11,595 nucleotides of DNA, taken from assembly GCA_900550005.1 (NCBI GenBank), contig URQL01000038.1, positions 1-11,595 of the forward strand, in the 5' to 3' direction. Positions 1-6,132 of the stretch are shown here, in pieces (the stretch's first letter is position 1; each line of letters starts with the position of its first letter). The translations under genes and the position numbers were made by a program. The notes below the pieces were generated by a model, which worked only from the letters and a program-made list of their open reading frames with translations, had not been told where the DNA came from and searched no databases. The DNA comes from an uncultured Erysipelotrichaceae bacterium (GTDB lineage Bacteria > Bacillota_I > Bacilli_A > Erysipelotrichales > Coprobacillaceae).

Positions 1-49
1 CTGTTTTTGTATTTTATCATTCTTGTTTGTAAAAGACAATAAATTTCTA

Positions 50-78
50 TGTGAAATCCGTTTCGAATGTGATATAAT
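50..78 (+). promoter_or_regulatory. Extended -10 promoter of nfnAB
   Basis: A perfect TATAAT lies at 73-78, preceded by TG one base upstream (70-71), which makes an extended -10 element. The -35 position at 17-bp spacing (50-55, TGTGAA) is poor, as is usual for extended -10 promoters. Transcription would start near 85, about 25 nt before the ATG at 110. Positions 1-49 hold no recognisable gene. Confidence 0.7.
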
Positions 79-109
79 TAACAAAGAGAAAGAGAAATGG
101 AGGCTTTTT

Positions 110-958
110 ATGTATAAAATTTTACGTAAAGAAACATTAAATGATGTAGTTGAATTAATGGAAGTACATGCTCCAAACGTAGCAAGAAAATGCGAACCAG
201 GGCAATTTATTATTTTAAGAGTAGGAGAAGATGGAGAAAGAATTCCTCTTACAATTGCTGATTTTGATCGCGAAAAAGAAACAATTACAATTATTTACCA
301 AATTGTTGGTTTCTCTACAAAAGAATTGGCAAAACTTCAAGAAGGAGATGAAATTACTGATTTCGTTGGACCATTAGGAGCACCAACTGTTTTACATGCC
401 TCTAAACATGTTGTTGGTGTTGCAGGTGGTGTAGGTAGTGCACCTCTTTACCCACAATTACGTGCTTTAGCTAATATGGGTGTTGAATGTGACGTTATTA
501 TTGGTGGACGTGAAGCTCAATATGTTTTATTAGCTGATAAATTTAAAGAATTCTGTAAACATGTTTACATCACTACAGATGATGGATCACTTGGAGAAAA
601 AGGCTTTGTAACAACAAAATTACAAGAACTTATTGATAACAAAGAAAGCATTGACGAAGTGATTGCAATTGGTCCTGTACCTATGATGAAAGCTGTTGTT
701 GGTGTAACAAAACCACATAATATCAAAACTTCAGTTTCATTAAACCCAATTATGATTGATGGAACAGGTATGTGTGGATGCTGTCGTGTTAGCGTTGATG
801 GAAAAATCAAGTTTGCTTGTGTAGACGGACCAGATTTTGATGGTTTACAAGTTGATTTTGATGAATTGATGGCTAGACAAAGAATGTTTAAAGAAGAAGA
901 ACATGAAGTAATGGAAAATGCAGATCGTATTTGTAATTTAATGAGGGGGGTACAATAA
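110..958 (+). CDS. nfnA: NfnA-type FAD/[2Fe-2S] subunit of NADH-dependent ferredoxin:NADP+ oxidoreductase
   Basis: This is the small flavoprotein subunit (282 aa) of a cytoplasmic NfnAB-type complex, which in characterised members couples NADH and reduced ferredoxin to NADP+ reduction by flavin-based electron bifurcation. Databases often name it sulfide dehydrogenase or dihydroorotate dehydrogenase-like subunit. The N-terminal ferredoxin-reductase-like FAD domain has RIPLT at 44-48. The NAD-binding motif GVAGGVGSAP is at 103-112. The C-terminal [2Fe-2S] motif has D217, C222, C225 and C237, with an extra C224. D217 sits where PyrK proteins have their first cluster cysteine, which favours NfnA over PyrK. 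The ATG at 110 follows GGAGG at 99-103 by 6 nt. An upstream in-frame ATG at 23 would precede the promoter and adds residues unlike the family. The stop overlaps the next gene's ATG by one base (TAATG), so the two are co-transcribed and probably translationally coupled. Bifurcating activity is inferred from family membership. Confidence 0.88.
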   Translation: MYKILRKETLNDVVELMEVHAPNVARKCEPGQFIILRVGEDGERIPLTIADFDREKETITIIYQIVGFSTKELAKLQEGDEITDFVGPLGAPTVLHASKHVVGVAGGVGSAPLYPQLRALANMGVECDVIIGGREAQYVLLADKFKEFCKHVYITTDDGSLGEKGFVTTKLQELIDNKESIDEVIAIGPVPMMKAVVGVTKPHNIKTSVSLNPIMIDGTGMCGCCRVSVDGKIKFACVDGPDFDGLQVDFDELMARQRMFKEEEHEVMENADRICNLMRGVQ

Positions 959-2349
959 TGCCAAACATGTCATTAGAAAAGGTAAAAATGCCTGAACAAG
1001 AACCGAATGTACGTAATAAAAACTTTAAAGAAGTTGCTTTAGGTTATACTTTAGAACAAGCTAAAGAAGAAGCAACACGTTGTTTAAATTGTCGTCATAA
1101 ACCATGTATGACAGGATGTCCAGTAGGTGTACCAATCCCTGAATTCATTGCTCATGTAGCTAATGGAGAAATGGAAGAAGCTTATCAAACGATTACAAGA
1201 GAAAATGCATTACCAGCTATTTGTGGTCGTGTATGTCCACAAGAAAACCAATGTGAAGGTAAATGTGTTCGTGGTATTAAAGGTGAATCTGTAGGTATTG
1301 GACGATTAGAAAGATTTGTTGCTGATTATCATCGTGATCATGGTAAAGCAGTGCAAGAAAAAATTGAAAAGAATGGTCATAAAGTGGCTGTTGTAGGATC
1401 AGGACCTTCAGGTATTACTTGTGCTGGTGAATTAGCTAAAAAAGGTTATGACGTTACTGTTTTTGAAGCTTTACATAAAGTAGGGGGAGTACTTGTTTAT
1501 GGTATTCCAGAATTTAGATTACCTAAAGCTTTAGTACAAGCTGAAGTAGATAACGTTAAAGCACTTGGTGTTGATTTTGAAACAAATGTTGTTGTTGGAC
1601 GTTCTATAACAATTGATGAATTACAACAACAAGGGTATGAAGCGATCTTTGTTGGTAGTGGTGCTGGTTTACCTCGTTTCCAAGGTATTCCAGGTGAAAA
1701 CTTAAATGGTGTTTATGCAGCTAACGAATTCTTAACTCGTGTAAACTTAATGAAAGGATATGAATTCCCTAACCATCCTACACCTGTAAAAATCTCTGAA
1801 AACGTATGTGTTATCGGAGCAGGTAACGTAGCTATGGATGCAGCTCGTACAGCTAAACGTTTAGGGGCTAAAAATGTTTATATCGTTTATCGTCGTGGTG
1901 AAGAAGAAGTTCCAGCTCGTAAAGAAGAAGTACATCACGCCAAAGAAGAAGGAATTATCTTCAAATTACTTACAAACCCAGTTGCTATCCATGGTGAAGA
2001 CGGATGGGTTAAATCAATGGAATGTGTAGAAATGGAATTAGGTGAACCTGATGCAAGTGGAAGAAGAAGACCAATCGCTAAAGAAGGATCTAACTTCTCT
2101 ATTGAAACAGGTACAGTTATCGTTTCTATCGGACAAAGTCCAAACCCATTGATTCGTCAAACAACACCTGGACTTGAAACACAATCTTGGGGTGGAATCA
2201 TTGTTGATGAAGATACAATGAAAACAAGTAAAGATGGTGTTTATGCTGGTGGTGACGTTGTTACTGGTGCAGCAACGGTTATTTTAGCAATGGGTGCTGG
2301 TAAAAAAGCTGCTCAAGCCATTGATGAAGCAATTAAAGCAAAAAAATAA
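958..2349 (+). CDS. nfnB: NfnB-type FAD/[4Fe-4S] NADPH-binding subunit (glutamate synthase beta-like)
   Basis: This 463-aa protein is the large subunit partner of the preceding gene and belongs to the family often annotated as glutamate synthase small chain. Two N-terminal cysteine clusters are visible: C42, C45, C50, C54 and C89, C93, C99, C103, fitting two [4Fe-4S] sites. An FAD-binding Rossmann motif GSGPSG follows at 147-152, an NADPH-binding motif GAGNVAMDAAR at 287-297 and the closing FAD motif GGDVVTGA at 431-438. The length is normal for NfnB. A purine-rich GAGGGGGG at 943-950 precedes the ATG. No glutamate synthase large subunit (amidotransferase/FMN domain) is next to it, and an NfnA gene is directly upstream, so NfnB is preferred over GltD. 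In the family this subunit carries the bifurcating FAD and ferredoxin-facing clusters, and the complex would supply NADPH for biosynthesis in an anaerobe. That role is inferred. Confidence 0.88.
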   Translation: MPNMSLEKVKMPEQEPNVRNKNFKEVALGYTLEQAKEEATRCLNCRHKPCMTGCPVGVPIPEFIAHVANGEMEEAYQTITRENALPAICGRVCPQENQCEGKCVRGIKGESVGIGRLERFVADYHRDHGKAVQEKIEKNGHKVAVVGSGPSGITCAGELAKKGYDVTVFEALHKVGGVLVYGIPEFRLPKALVQAEVDNVKALGVDFETNVVVGRSITIDELQQQGYEAIFVGSGAGLPRFQGIPGENLNGVYAANEFLTRVNLMKGYEFPNHPTPVKISENVCVIGAGNVAMDAARTAKRLGAKNVYIVYRRGEEEVPARKEEVHHAKEEGIIFKLLTNPVAIHGEDGWVKSMECVEMELGEPDASGRRRPIAKEGSNFSIETGTVIVSIGQSPNPLIRQTTPGLETQSWGGIIVDEDTMKTSKDGVYAGGDVVTGAATVILAMGAGKKAAQAIDEAIKAKK

Positions 2350-2356
2350 AATAAAT

Positions 2357-2385
2357 GAGGAGATGTGAAAACATCTTCTTTTTTT
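2357..2385 (+). terminator. Intrinsic terminator after nfnAB
   Basis: A 10-bp stem (2357-2366 with 2371-2380, two G-U pairs) closes a GAAA tetraloop and runs into a T tract at 2379-2385. It begins 8 nt after the nfnB stop and ends just before the -35 of the ABC operon, so it separates the two units cleanly. Confidence 0.9.
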
Positions 2386-2386
2386 A

Positions 2387-2415
2387 TTGACAAAAGCAAT
2401 GTATCGTGTTACTGT
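2387..2415 (+). promoter_or_regulatory. Promoter of the ABC transporter/GntR operon
   Basis: A consensus TTGACA is at 2387-2392. At 17-bp spacing lies TACTGT (2410-2415), a weak -10 with TG at 2407-2408 that makes it an extended -10. The predicted start near 2422 leaves a leader of only about 25 nt. The -10 lies inside the inverted repeat described as the operator, so a bound repressor would block RNA polymerase. Confidence 0.7.
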
Positions 2416-2436
2416 ATTAGTGTATTAATACAGTAA
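2409..2436. promoter_or_regulatory. Probable operator for the YtrA-type GntR regulator (11-bp inverted repeat)
   Basis: Two perfect 11-bp arms, TTACTGTATTA (2409-2419) and TAATACAGTAA (2426-2436), are separated by 6 nt (GTGTAT). A smaller perfect palindrome GTATTAATAC (2422-2431) is nested in the right half. The repeat covers the -10, the likely transcription start and the first bases of the ribosome site AAGGAGG (2435-2441). YtrA-subfamily GntR proteins commonly bind inverted repeats in the promoter of their own ABC operon, and such a regulator is the last gene here. Binding is inferred, not shown. Confidence 0.75.
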
Positions 2437-2446
2437 GGAGGAAATT

Positions 2447-3148
2447 ATGAACGAGAATTTAATTGAATTTAAAAATTTAACAAAATATTATGGTTCAAAA
2501 CTTGTTTTAAATCAACTTAACCTTTCACTAAAGAAAGGCAGAATTATTGGCTTACTTGGACCTAATGGATCAGGTAAAACCACAATGATCAAAATTATTA
2601 ATGGTTTACTTAAAAGTTATCAAGGTGAAGTAGTAATTGATGGTAAAAAAATTGGAAAAGAAACAAAACAAATGATTTCTTACTTACCTGATGAATCTTA
2701 TTTTCAAGACTGGATGAAAGCAAAAGATGCTTTAAATTTATTTAAGGATTTATACAAAGATTTTAATTATGAACATTGTATTGAATTAATGACTTCATTT
2801 AATTTAACTCCCGATATGAAAATCAAAACCATGTCTAAAGGGATGAAAGAAAAATTTCAACTTTGTTTAGTGATGTCAAGAAAGGCAAAAATTTATGTGC
2901 TTGACGAACCAATTGCCGGTGTCGATCCCGCCACACGTGAAGTGATTTTAGATTTGATTTTAAATAATTATGATGAAGATGCTTTGGTACTTATTTCTAC
3001 TCATCTTATTAGCGATTTAGAACAAATCTTTGATGAAGTTGTCTTTATTAAAGATGGAAAATTGATTTTACATGAAAATGTGGAAACATTAAGAAGTGAA
3101 AGACAAATGTCTGTTGATGAATTATTTAGGGAGGTATTTCGATGCTAA
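2447..3148 (+). CDS. ABC transporter ATP-binding protein, YtrB-like
   Basis: This 233-aa cytoplasmic ATPase would power the membrane proteins encoded directly downstream. Walker A GPNGSGKTT is at 38-46, Walker B IYVLDEP at 149-155, the D-loop GVDP at 158-161 and the H-loop histidine at 186. The ABC signature is the variant MSKGMKEK (129-136) and the Q-loop region reads YLPDES (79-84). Both variants are typical of ATPases from GntR-controlled exporters of the YtrB type. The ATG follows AAGGAGG by 5 nt. The 3' end overlaps the first permease gene by 7 bp, so translation is probably coupled. In Bacillus, ytr operons respond to cell-wall-active antibiotics. The substrate here cannot be read from the sequence. 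Confidence 0.93.
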   Translation: MNENLIEFKNLTKYYGSKLVLNQLNLSLKKGRIIGLLGPNGSGKTTMIKIINGLLKSYQGEVVIDGKKIGKETKQMISYLPDESYFQDWMKAKDALNLFKDLYKDFNYEHCIELMTSFNLTPDMKIKTMSKGMKEKFQLCLVMSRKAKIYVLDEPIAGVDPATREVILDLILNNYDEDALVLISTHLISDLEQIFDEVVFIKDGKLILHENVETLRSERQMSVDELFREVFRC

Positions 3149-3855
3149 AGTTATTAAAATATGAACTATTAGGTTCTTATCGTCAATTTTGTGTTACTTT
3201 TTTAATATTTCTAATCGGTTGTTTTGTGTTCCCCTATTTACCTTTACCACAAGCGATTATGAGTATGTTTTTGAGTATCATCGTTGTAGCTATATTAGGA
3301 ATCGTAATATCGATTTATGTTAACATTGTTCTTTATTTTAAAAAATCAATGTTTTCAAGAGCAGGCTATCTCACTTTAACTTTACCTACAAGTACACAAG
3401 AATTGATTTTAGTTAAGTTACTTGGAGCTATGATTTGGTCAATTGTTGCAGGTGTTATTTTGGTAGTAGGAGTAAGTTTCTTTAGCTTAAAATTTGCTAA
3501 TGTGTCTTTCTTTGATTTTATTAGCGAAGCATTTCATTTTCTATTTTCTGTTCAAATCGATATGGGTTCTTTAATTAGGCAACTTATTACTTTTTTATTC
3601 ACACTTAGTGCAACGATCCTTTCTTTCTATTTTGTAATCACCTTTGTTCACACAAAATATGTGAGAAAAAATAGAACAATTGTTGCTGTTGCGATTTATT
3701 GTGCAGGGTTATTTCTAAATATCTTTATTACGAGTCACCTTTCTTTAAAGTTAGTGAATTGGGACTATTATACGATTGTATCTGAGTTGTTTTTATCGAT
3801 ATTATTCTATTGTGGTACTGTTTATTTAATTGATCATTGTATTGAATTAGAATAA
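3142..3855 (+). CDS. ABC-2 type membrane permease of the GntR-controlled exporter
   Basis: This 237-aa hydrophobic protein has about six likely membrane helices (roughly 15-35, 43-66, 94-114, 147-170, 178-197 and 210-230). The short cytoplasmic N-terminus is MLKLLKYELLGSYR. After the second helix it carries RAGYLTLTLPTSTQELILVK (73-92), a motif common in ABC-2 permeases and probably the cytoplasmic segment that contacts the ATPase. It overlaps the ATPase gene by 7 bp and is preceded by a GGGAGG site (3129-3134). The following gene is a clear but much shorter paralog. With the ATPase it most likely forms an exporter or a stress-response complex. Specificity is unknown. Confidence 0.87.
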   Translation: MLKLLKYELLGSYRQFCVTFLIFLIGCFVFPYLPLPQAIMSMFLSIIVVAILGIVISIYVNIVLYFKKSMFSRAGYLTLTLPTSTQELILVKLLGAMIWSIVAGVILVVGVSFFSLKFANVSFFDFISEAFHFLFSVQIDMGSLIRQLITFLFTLSATILSFYFVITFVHTKYVRKNRTIVAVAIYCAGLFLNIFITSHLSLKLVNWDYYTIVSELFLSILFYCGTVYLIDHCIELE

Positions 3856-3875
3856 ATATTTTATTTTTAAAATAT
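3856..3875 (+). other. All-AT hairpin between the two permease genes
   Basis: A perfect 8-bp stem of only A and T (3856-3863 with 3868-3875) closes a TTTT loop. It starts at the first base after the TAA stop of the long permease and ends directly before the GAGGAGG ribosome site (3876-3882) of the short one. It lacks a G-C base and a following T tract, so it is not a normal terminator. It might affect mRNA stability or translation of the short paralog, or be a chance result of AT richness. Confidence 0.4.
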
Positions 3876-3889
3876 GAGGAGGCGATATT

Positions 3890-4291
3890 ATGTTGAAGTT
3901 ATTAAAACACGAACTTTTAAGTTCTTATCGACCGTATTTGATCTCTTTGATGGTTTTTGTGGGTGTTTGTCTTATTTTATCACAGTTTTCATCATGGATA
4001 GGTATTTATGAAGGCTTGTTTAGTGTTGTTTTTATTATTTCAACTTCAGCGATTCTTTCTTGCTATTTTATAATAAACTTTGTTCATACAAATAGGATAC
4101 GTAAAAACCTTATTGCAAGTGCTATTGGAATTTATTTTATTGGTTTATTTGTAGGTGCTAAATTTTATGATTTATTACCTCAAATAATAACGAGTTGGCT
4201 CTGGTTTAGTGCTGTCTTTGAAATCTGCTTGTCAGTTCTATTTTATTGTGGTACAGTTTATTTAATTGATCATAAGTTAGAAATGGAATAG
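3890..4291 (+). CDS. Short paralog of the upstream permease, lacking its central region
   Basis: This 133-aa membrane protein has about four likely helices (roughly 15-33, 39-62, 75-92 and 105-127). It is plainly homologous to the preceding gene at both ends. Residues 1-14 match at 12 of 14 positions, and residues 52-133 align without gaps to 156-237 of the long protein with about 39 of 82 identities by hand count, including the identical LFYCGTVYLIDH near the C-terminus. The length difference is exactly 104 residues, all in the middle. The missing part includes the ABC-2 motif RAGYLTLTLP and two helices. The frame is open, with its own GAGGAGG site 7 nt before the ATG, so it looks like a maintained gene rather than a broken one. 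It may act as a half-size partner of the long permease or as a modulatory subunit. Function is unknown. Confidence 0.8.
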   Translation: MLKLLKHELLSSYRPYLISLMVFVGVCLILSQFSSWIGIYEGLFSVVFIISTSAILSCYFIINFVHTNRIRKNLIASAIGIYFIGLFVGAKFYDLLPQIITSWLWFSAVFEICLSVLFYCGTVYLIDHKLEME

Positions 4292-4300
4292 AGGTGTATC

Positions 4301-4663
4301 ATGAAATACGAATTTGATCCCAATCTTCCTATTTATTTACAAGTAATGGAAGAAATAAAAAAATCAATTTTGAAAAAAGAATATTTACCTGGACATAAAA
4401 TTCCATCTGTTAGAGAACTTGCTTTAGAATATTCCATTAATCCAAATACGATACAAAAAGCGTTAAGTGAACTTGAACGAGAAGGGTTACTTACAAGTGT
4501 AAGAGCAGTAGGAAAATTTGTTGTTGAAGACTTAAATGTGATTGAAAATTTAAGACAAGAAAAAGCTCATCAAGCTGTTTTAAATTATTATGAGCAGATG
4601 AGCGAACTTGGGTATGATCAAGAAGGTATGATTCAAATGATTAAGCAATTTAAGGAAGAGTGA
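4301..4663 (+). CDS. GntR family transcriptional regulator, YtrA subfamily
   Basis: This 120-aa DNA-binding protein has an N-terminal winged helix-turn-helix at about 8-76, with the family hallmarks PIYLQVMEEIKKSI (10-23), LPGHKIPSVREL (29-40) and NPNTIQKALSELEREGLL (47-64). The C-terminal part (77-120) is a short helical tail, too small for the ligand domains of FadR or HutC types and typical of the YtrA subfamily, which dimerises through it. The ATG follows AGAGGTG at 4290-4296, and only 9 nt separate it from the previous stop, so it is the last gene of the ABC operon. The likely target is the inverted repeat at 2409-2436, giving autorepression. The inducing signal is unknown. The stop codon lies inside a terminator hairpin. 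Confidence 0.92.
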   Translation: MKYEFDPNLPIYLQVMEEIKKSILKKEYLPGHKIPSVRELALEYSINPNTIQKALSELEREGLLTSVRAVGKFVVEDLNVIENLRQEKAHQAVLNYYEQMSELGYDQEGMIQMIKQFKEE

Positions 4664-4675
4664 TCTTCCTTTTTT
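4652..4675 (+). terminator. Intrinsic terminator of the ABC/GntR operon, overlapping the gene end
   Basis: An 8-bp stem (4652-4659 with 4664-4671) closes a GTGA loop that contains the TGA stop of the regulator. The T tract runs 4670-4675. The 5' arm is therefore coding sequence (Lys-Glu-Glu end). Confidence 0.85.
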
Positions 4676-4681
4676 GGTTAT

Positions 4682-4706
4682 AAAAAAAGACCTCTAAAGA
4701 GATCTT
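4682..4706 (-). terminator. Intrinsic terminator of the MATE gene, overlapping the gene end
   Basis: Read on the minus strand, an 8-bp stem (4699-4706 with 4687-4694, one G-U pair) closes a TTTA loop and is followed by a run of T (4682-4688). The TAG stop of the MATE gene (4694-4696) falls at the loop and 3' arm edge. It faces the plus-strand terminator 6 nt away, so each convergent unit has its own stop signal. Confidence 0.8.
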
Positions 4707-6025
4707 AATTCTTTATAAGTTAAAATAGATGTAATGATAAATGCAGATAAATCAGCAATTGGTACAGCAAAGAAGATACCATATAAACCAAATAACTTAG
4801 ATAAAATAAGAATCATTGGAATAAGGACGATCAGTTGACGAAGTAAAGTTAATACACTTGCTTCACGAACTTTACCAATAGCTTGAAAATAGTTTGCACA
4901 ACAAATTTGGGCACCGATGACAGGTAAACACATAAACCAAATACGTAATGCTTTTTGTCCTAATTGAATGATTTCCACTTCTTGGTTAAAAGCTTTAATA
5001 ATTGTTGTTGGAAAAAATTGAATCATACTAAAACCAAATAAAGCAATACAACTTGCTGCTAAAATGGCATATTTTAATGTTTCTTTAACACGTTTAGGTT
5101 GTTTTGCACCAAAGTTATAACTAATTAAAGGTTGTTGTCCTTGAGTTAAACCGGTAATCGGCATAAGTAGGATCGTTTGGACACTGGTAATGATCCCAAC
5201 TGTACTAATAGCAATGTCACCACCATAAGTAATTAATGTTGAATTTAAAATAATATTTAAAATACTGTTTGAAAATTGCATTAAAAAGGCAGGAATACCT
5301 GTTTTTAAGATTCGTTTTGTATGATGAAGACTTAGTTTCATTGAAGTAAATTGGATCGGAATAATGCAACGTTTACTAAAAAGGAAAGCAAGTTGCCATA
5401 TCATACTTAAAAATTGTCCACCAATCGTTGCTAAAGCAGCACCTTGCATTCCCATATGAAATTGAACAATTAAAATATAATCAAACAAGATGTTGAATCC
5501 GGCACCAATCAACATGGAAATCATTGCATTTTTAGGATTTCCTTGTGCTCTAGAAAAGTTATTTCCACACATTGCTACACATTGGAAAACTGCTCCAAAA
5601 AGAATAATGCTTAAATAGCTACGAGCATAAGGTAAAACTTTATCACTTGCACCTAGTACGACAAGTAGTGGATCAATAAAAAGGTTACCTAAAATCATAA
5701 AGACTAAACCGCAAAAGATGGTTAATGTTAAGGCGTTACCAATAAATAAGGCGGCATCTTTTTCTTTTTTTGCACCTAAACTGATGGAAAAACAAGTTGA
5801 ACCACCAATAGCACACATTAAACTTAAGGCCATTAAAATAAGTGTGACCGGATAACTTACTGTAATTCCTGCAAGACCAAGGGAACCAAGTTCTGGAGCA
5901 TTACCGATAAACATACGGTCAACAATATTGTAAATCGCATTAACCAGCATACCAATAATGGCTGGTATTGAAAATTTTATTAATAAGGTAGGGACCTTTT
6001 CTGTTCCCATTTCATTTTTATTCAT
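4694..6025 (-). CDS. MATE family multidrug efflux transporter
   Basis: This 443-aa inner-membrane protein should carry twelve helices in two homologous bundles and export cationic drugs or metabolites using a Na+ or H+ gradient. Visible family signatures are IYNIVDRMFIGN (31-42) in the first helix, RAQGNPKNAM (159-168), GLTQGQQPLISYNFGAK (292-308), which is typical of the MepA-like branch, and NYFQAIGK (378-385) in the second half. The length is normal. An in-frame ATG 51 nt upstream (6076) is rejected: it would overlap the -35 and -10 elements, while the chosen ATG follows GAGGAGG by 6 nt. It has its own promoter and terminator and so seems to be a single-gene unit. The substrate cannot be told from sequence. 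Confidence 0.92.
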   Translation of the reverse strand: MNKNEMGTEKVPTLLIKFSIPAIIGMLVNAIYNIVDRMFIGNAPELGSLGLAGITVSYPVTLILMALSLMCAIGGSTCFSISLGAKKEKDAALFIGNALTLTIFCGLVFMILGNLFIDPLLVVLGASDKVLPYARSYLSIILFGAVFQCVAMCGNNFSRAQGNPKNAMISMLIGAGFNILFDYILIVQFHMGMQGAALATIGGQFLSMIWQLAFLFSKRCIIPIQFTSMKLSLHHTKRILKTGIPAFLMQFSNSILNIILNSTLITYGGDIAISTVGIITSVQTILLMPITGLTQGQQPLISYNFGAKQPKRVKETLKYAILAASCIALFGFSMIQFFPTTIIKAFNQEVEIIQLGQKALRIWFMCLPVIGAQICCANYFQAIGKVREASVLTLLRQLIVLIPMILILSKLFGLYGIFFAVPIADLSAFIITSILTYKELRSL

Positions 6026-6047
6026 AAATTTCCTCCTCAATGGGTTT

Positions 6048-6076
6048 ATTATAAAAAAACAAAATCTTAAAGTCAA
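6048..6076 (-). promoter_or_regulatory. Promoter of the MATE gene
   Basis: On the minus strand TTGACT (6071-6076) and a perfect TATAAT (6048-6053) are separated by exactly 17 bp. The predicted start near 6041 leaves a leader of about 16 nt carrying the GAGGAGG site. Confidence 0.85.
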
Positions 6077-6100
6077 TAGTATGTCGATAAACTTTATATT

Positions 6101-6132
6101 AAAAAAAGAACATCTTAATCACGAGGTTCTTT
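6101..6132 (-). terminator. Candidate terminator of the YitT gene
   Basis: On the minus strand AAAGAAC (6126-6132, inside the last codons) can pair with GTTCTTT (6105-6111), followed by a T run (6101-6107). The stem is only 7 bp with a 14-nt loop, so termination may be leaky and some transcripts may continue into the MATE gene. Confidence 0.4.

Noticed and set aside
23..109. Possible 29-residue N-terminal extension of NfnA from an ATG at 23
   Set aside because: It would include the extended -10 promoter inside the coding region and lacks a ribosome site. The ATG at 110 has GGAGG at ideal spacing and gives the usual family N-terminus.
110..2349. Reading the first two genes as dihydroorotate dehydrogenase PyrK plus glutamate synthase small chain
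   Set aside because: The [2Fe-2S] motif has Asp at the first PyrK cysteine position, no pyrD or gltB neighbour is present, and the adjacent overlapping order fits NfnA-NfnB.
2511..2854. ATPase thought defective because it lacks LSGGQ and a classical Q-loop
   Set aside because: Walker A, Walker B, D-loop and H-loop are intact, and the SKGM signature with LPDE is a regular variant in YtrB-type ATPases.
3890..4291. Short permease as a frameshifted pseudogene
   Set aside because: Start, stop, ribosome site and both ends align in frame with the long paralog, and the size difference is a whole number of codons with no internal stop.
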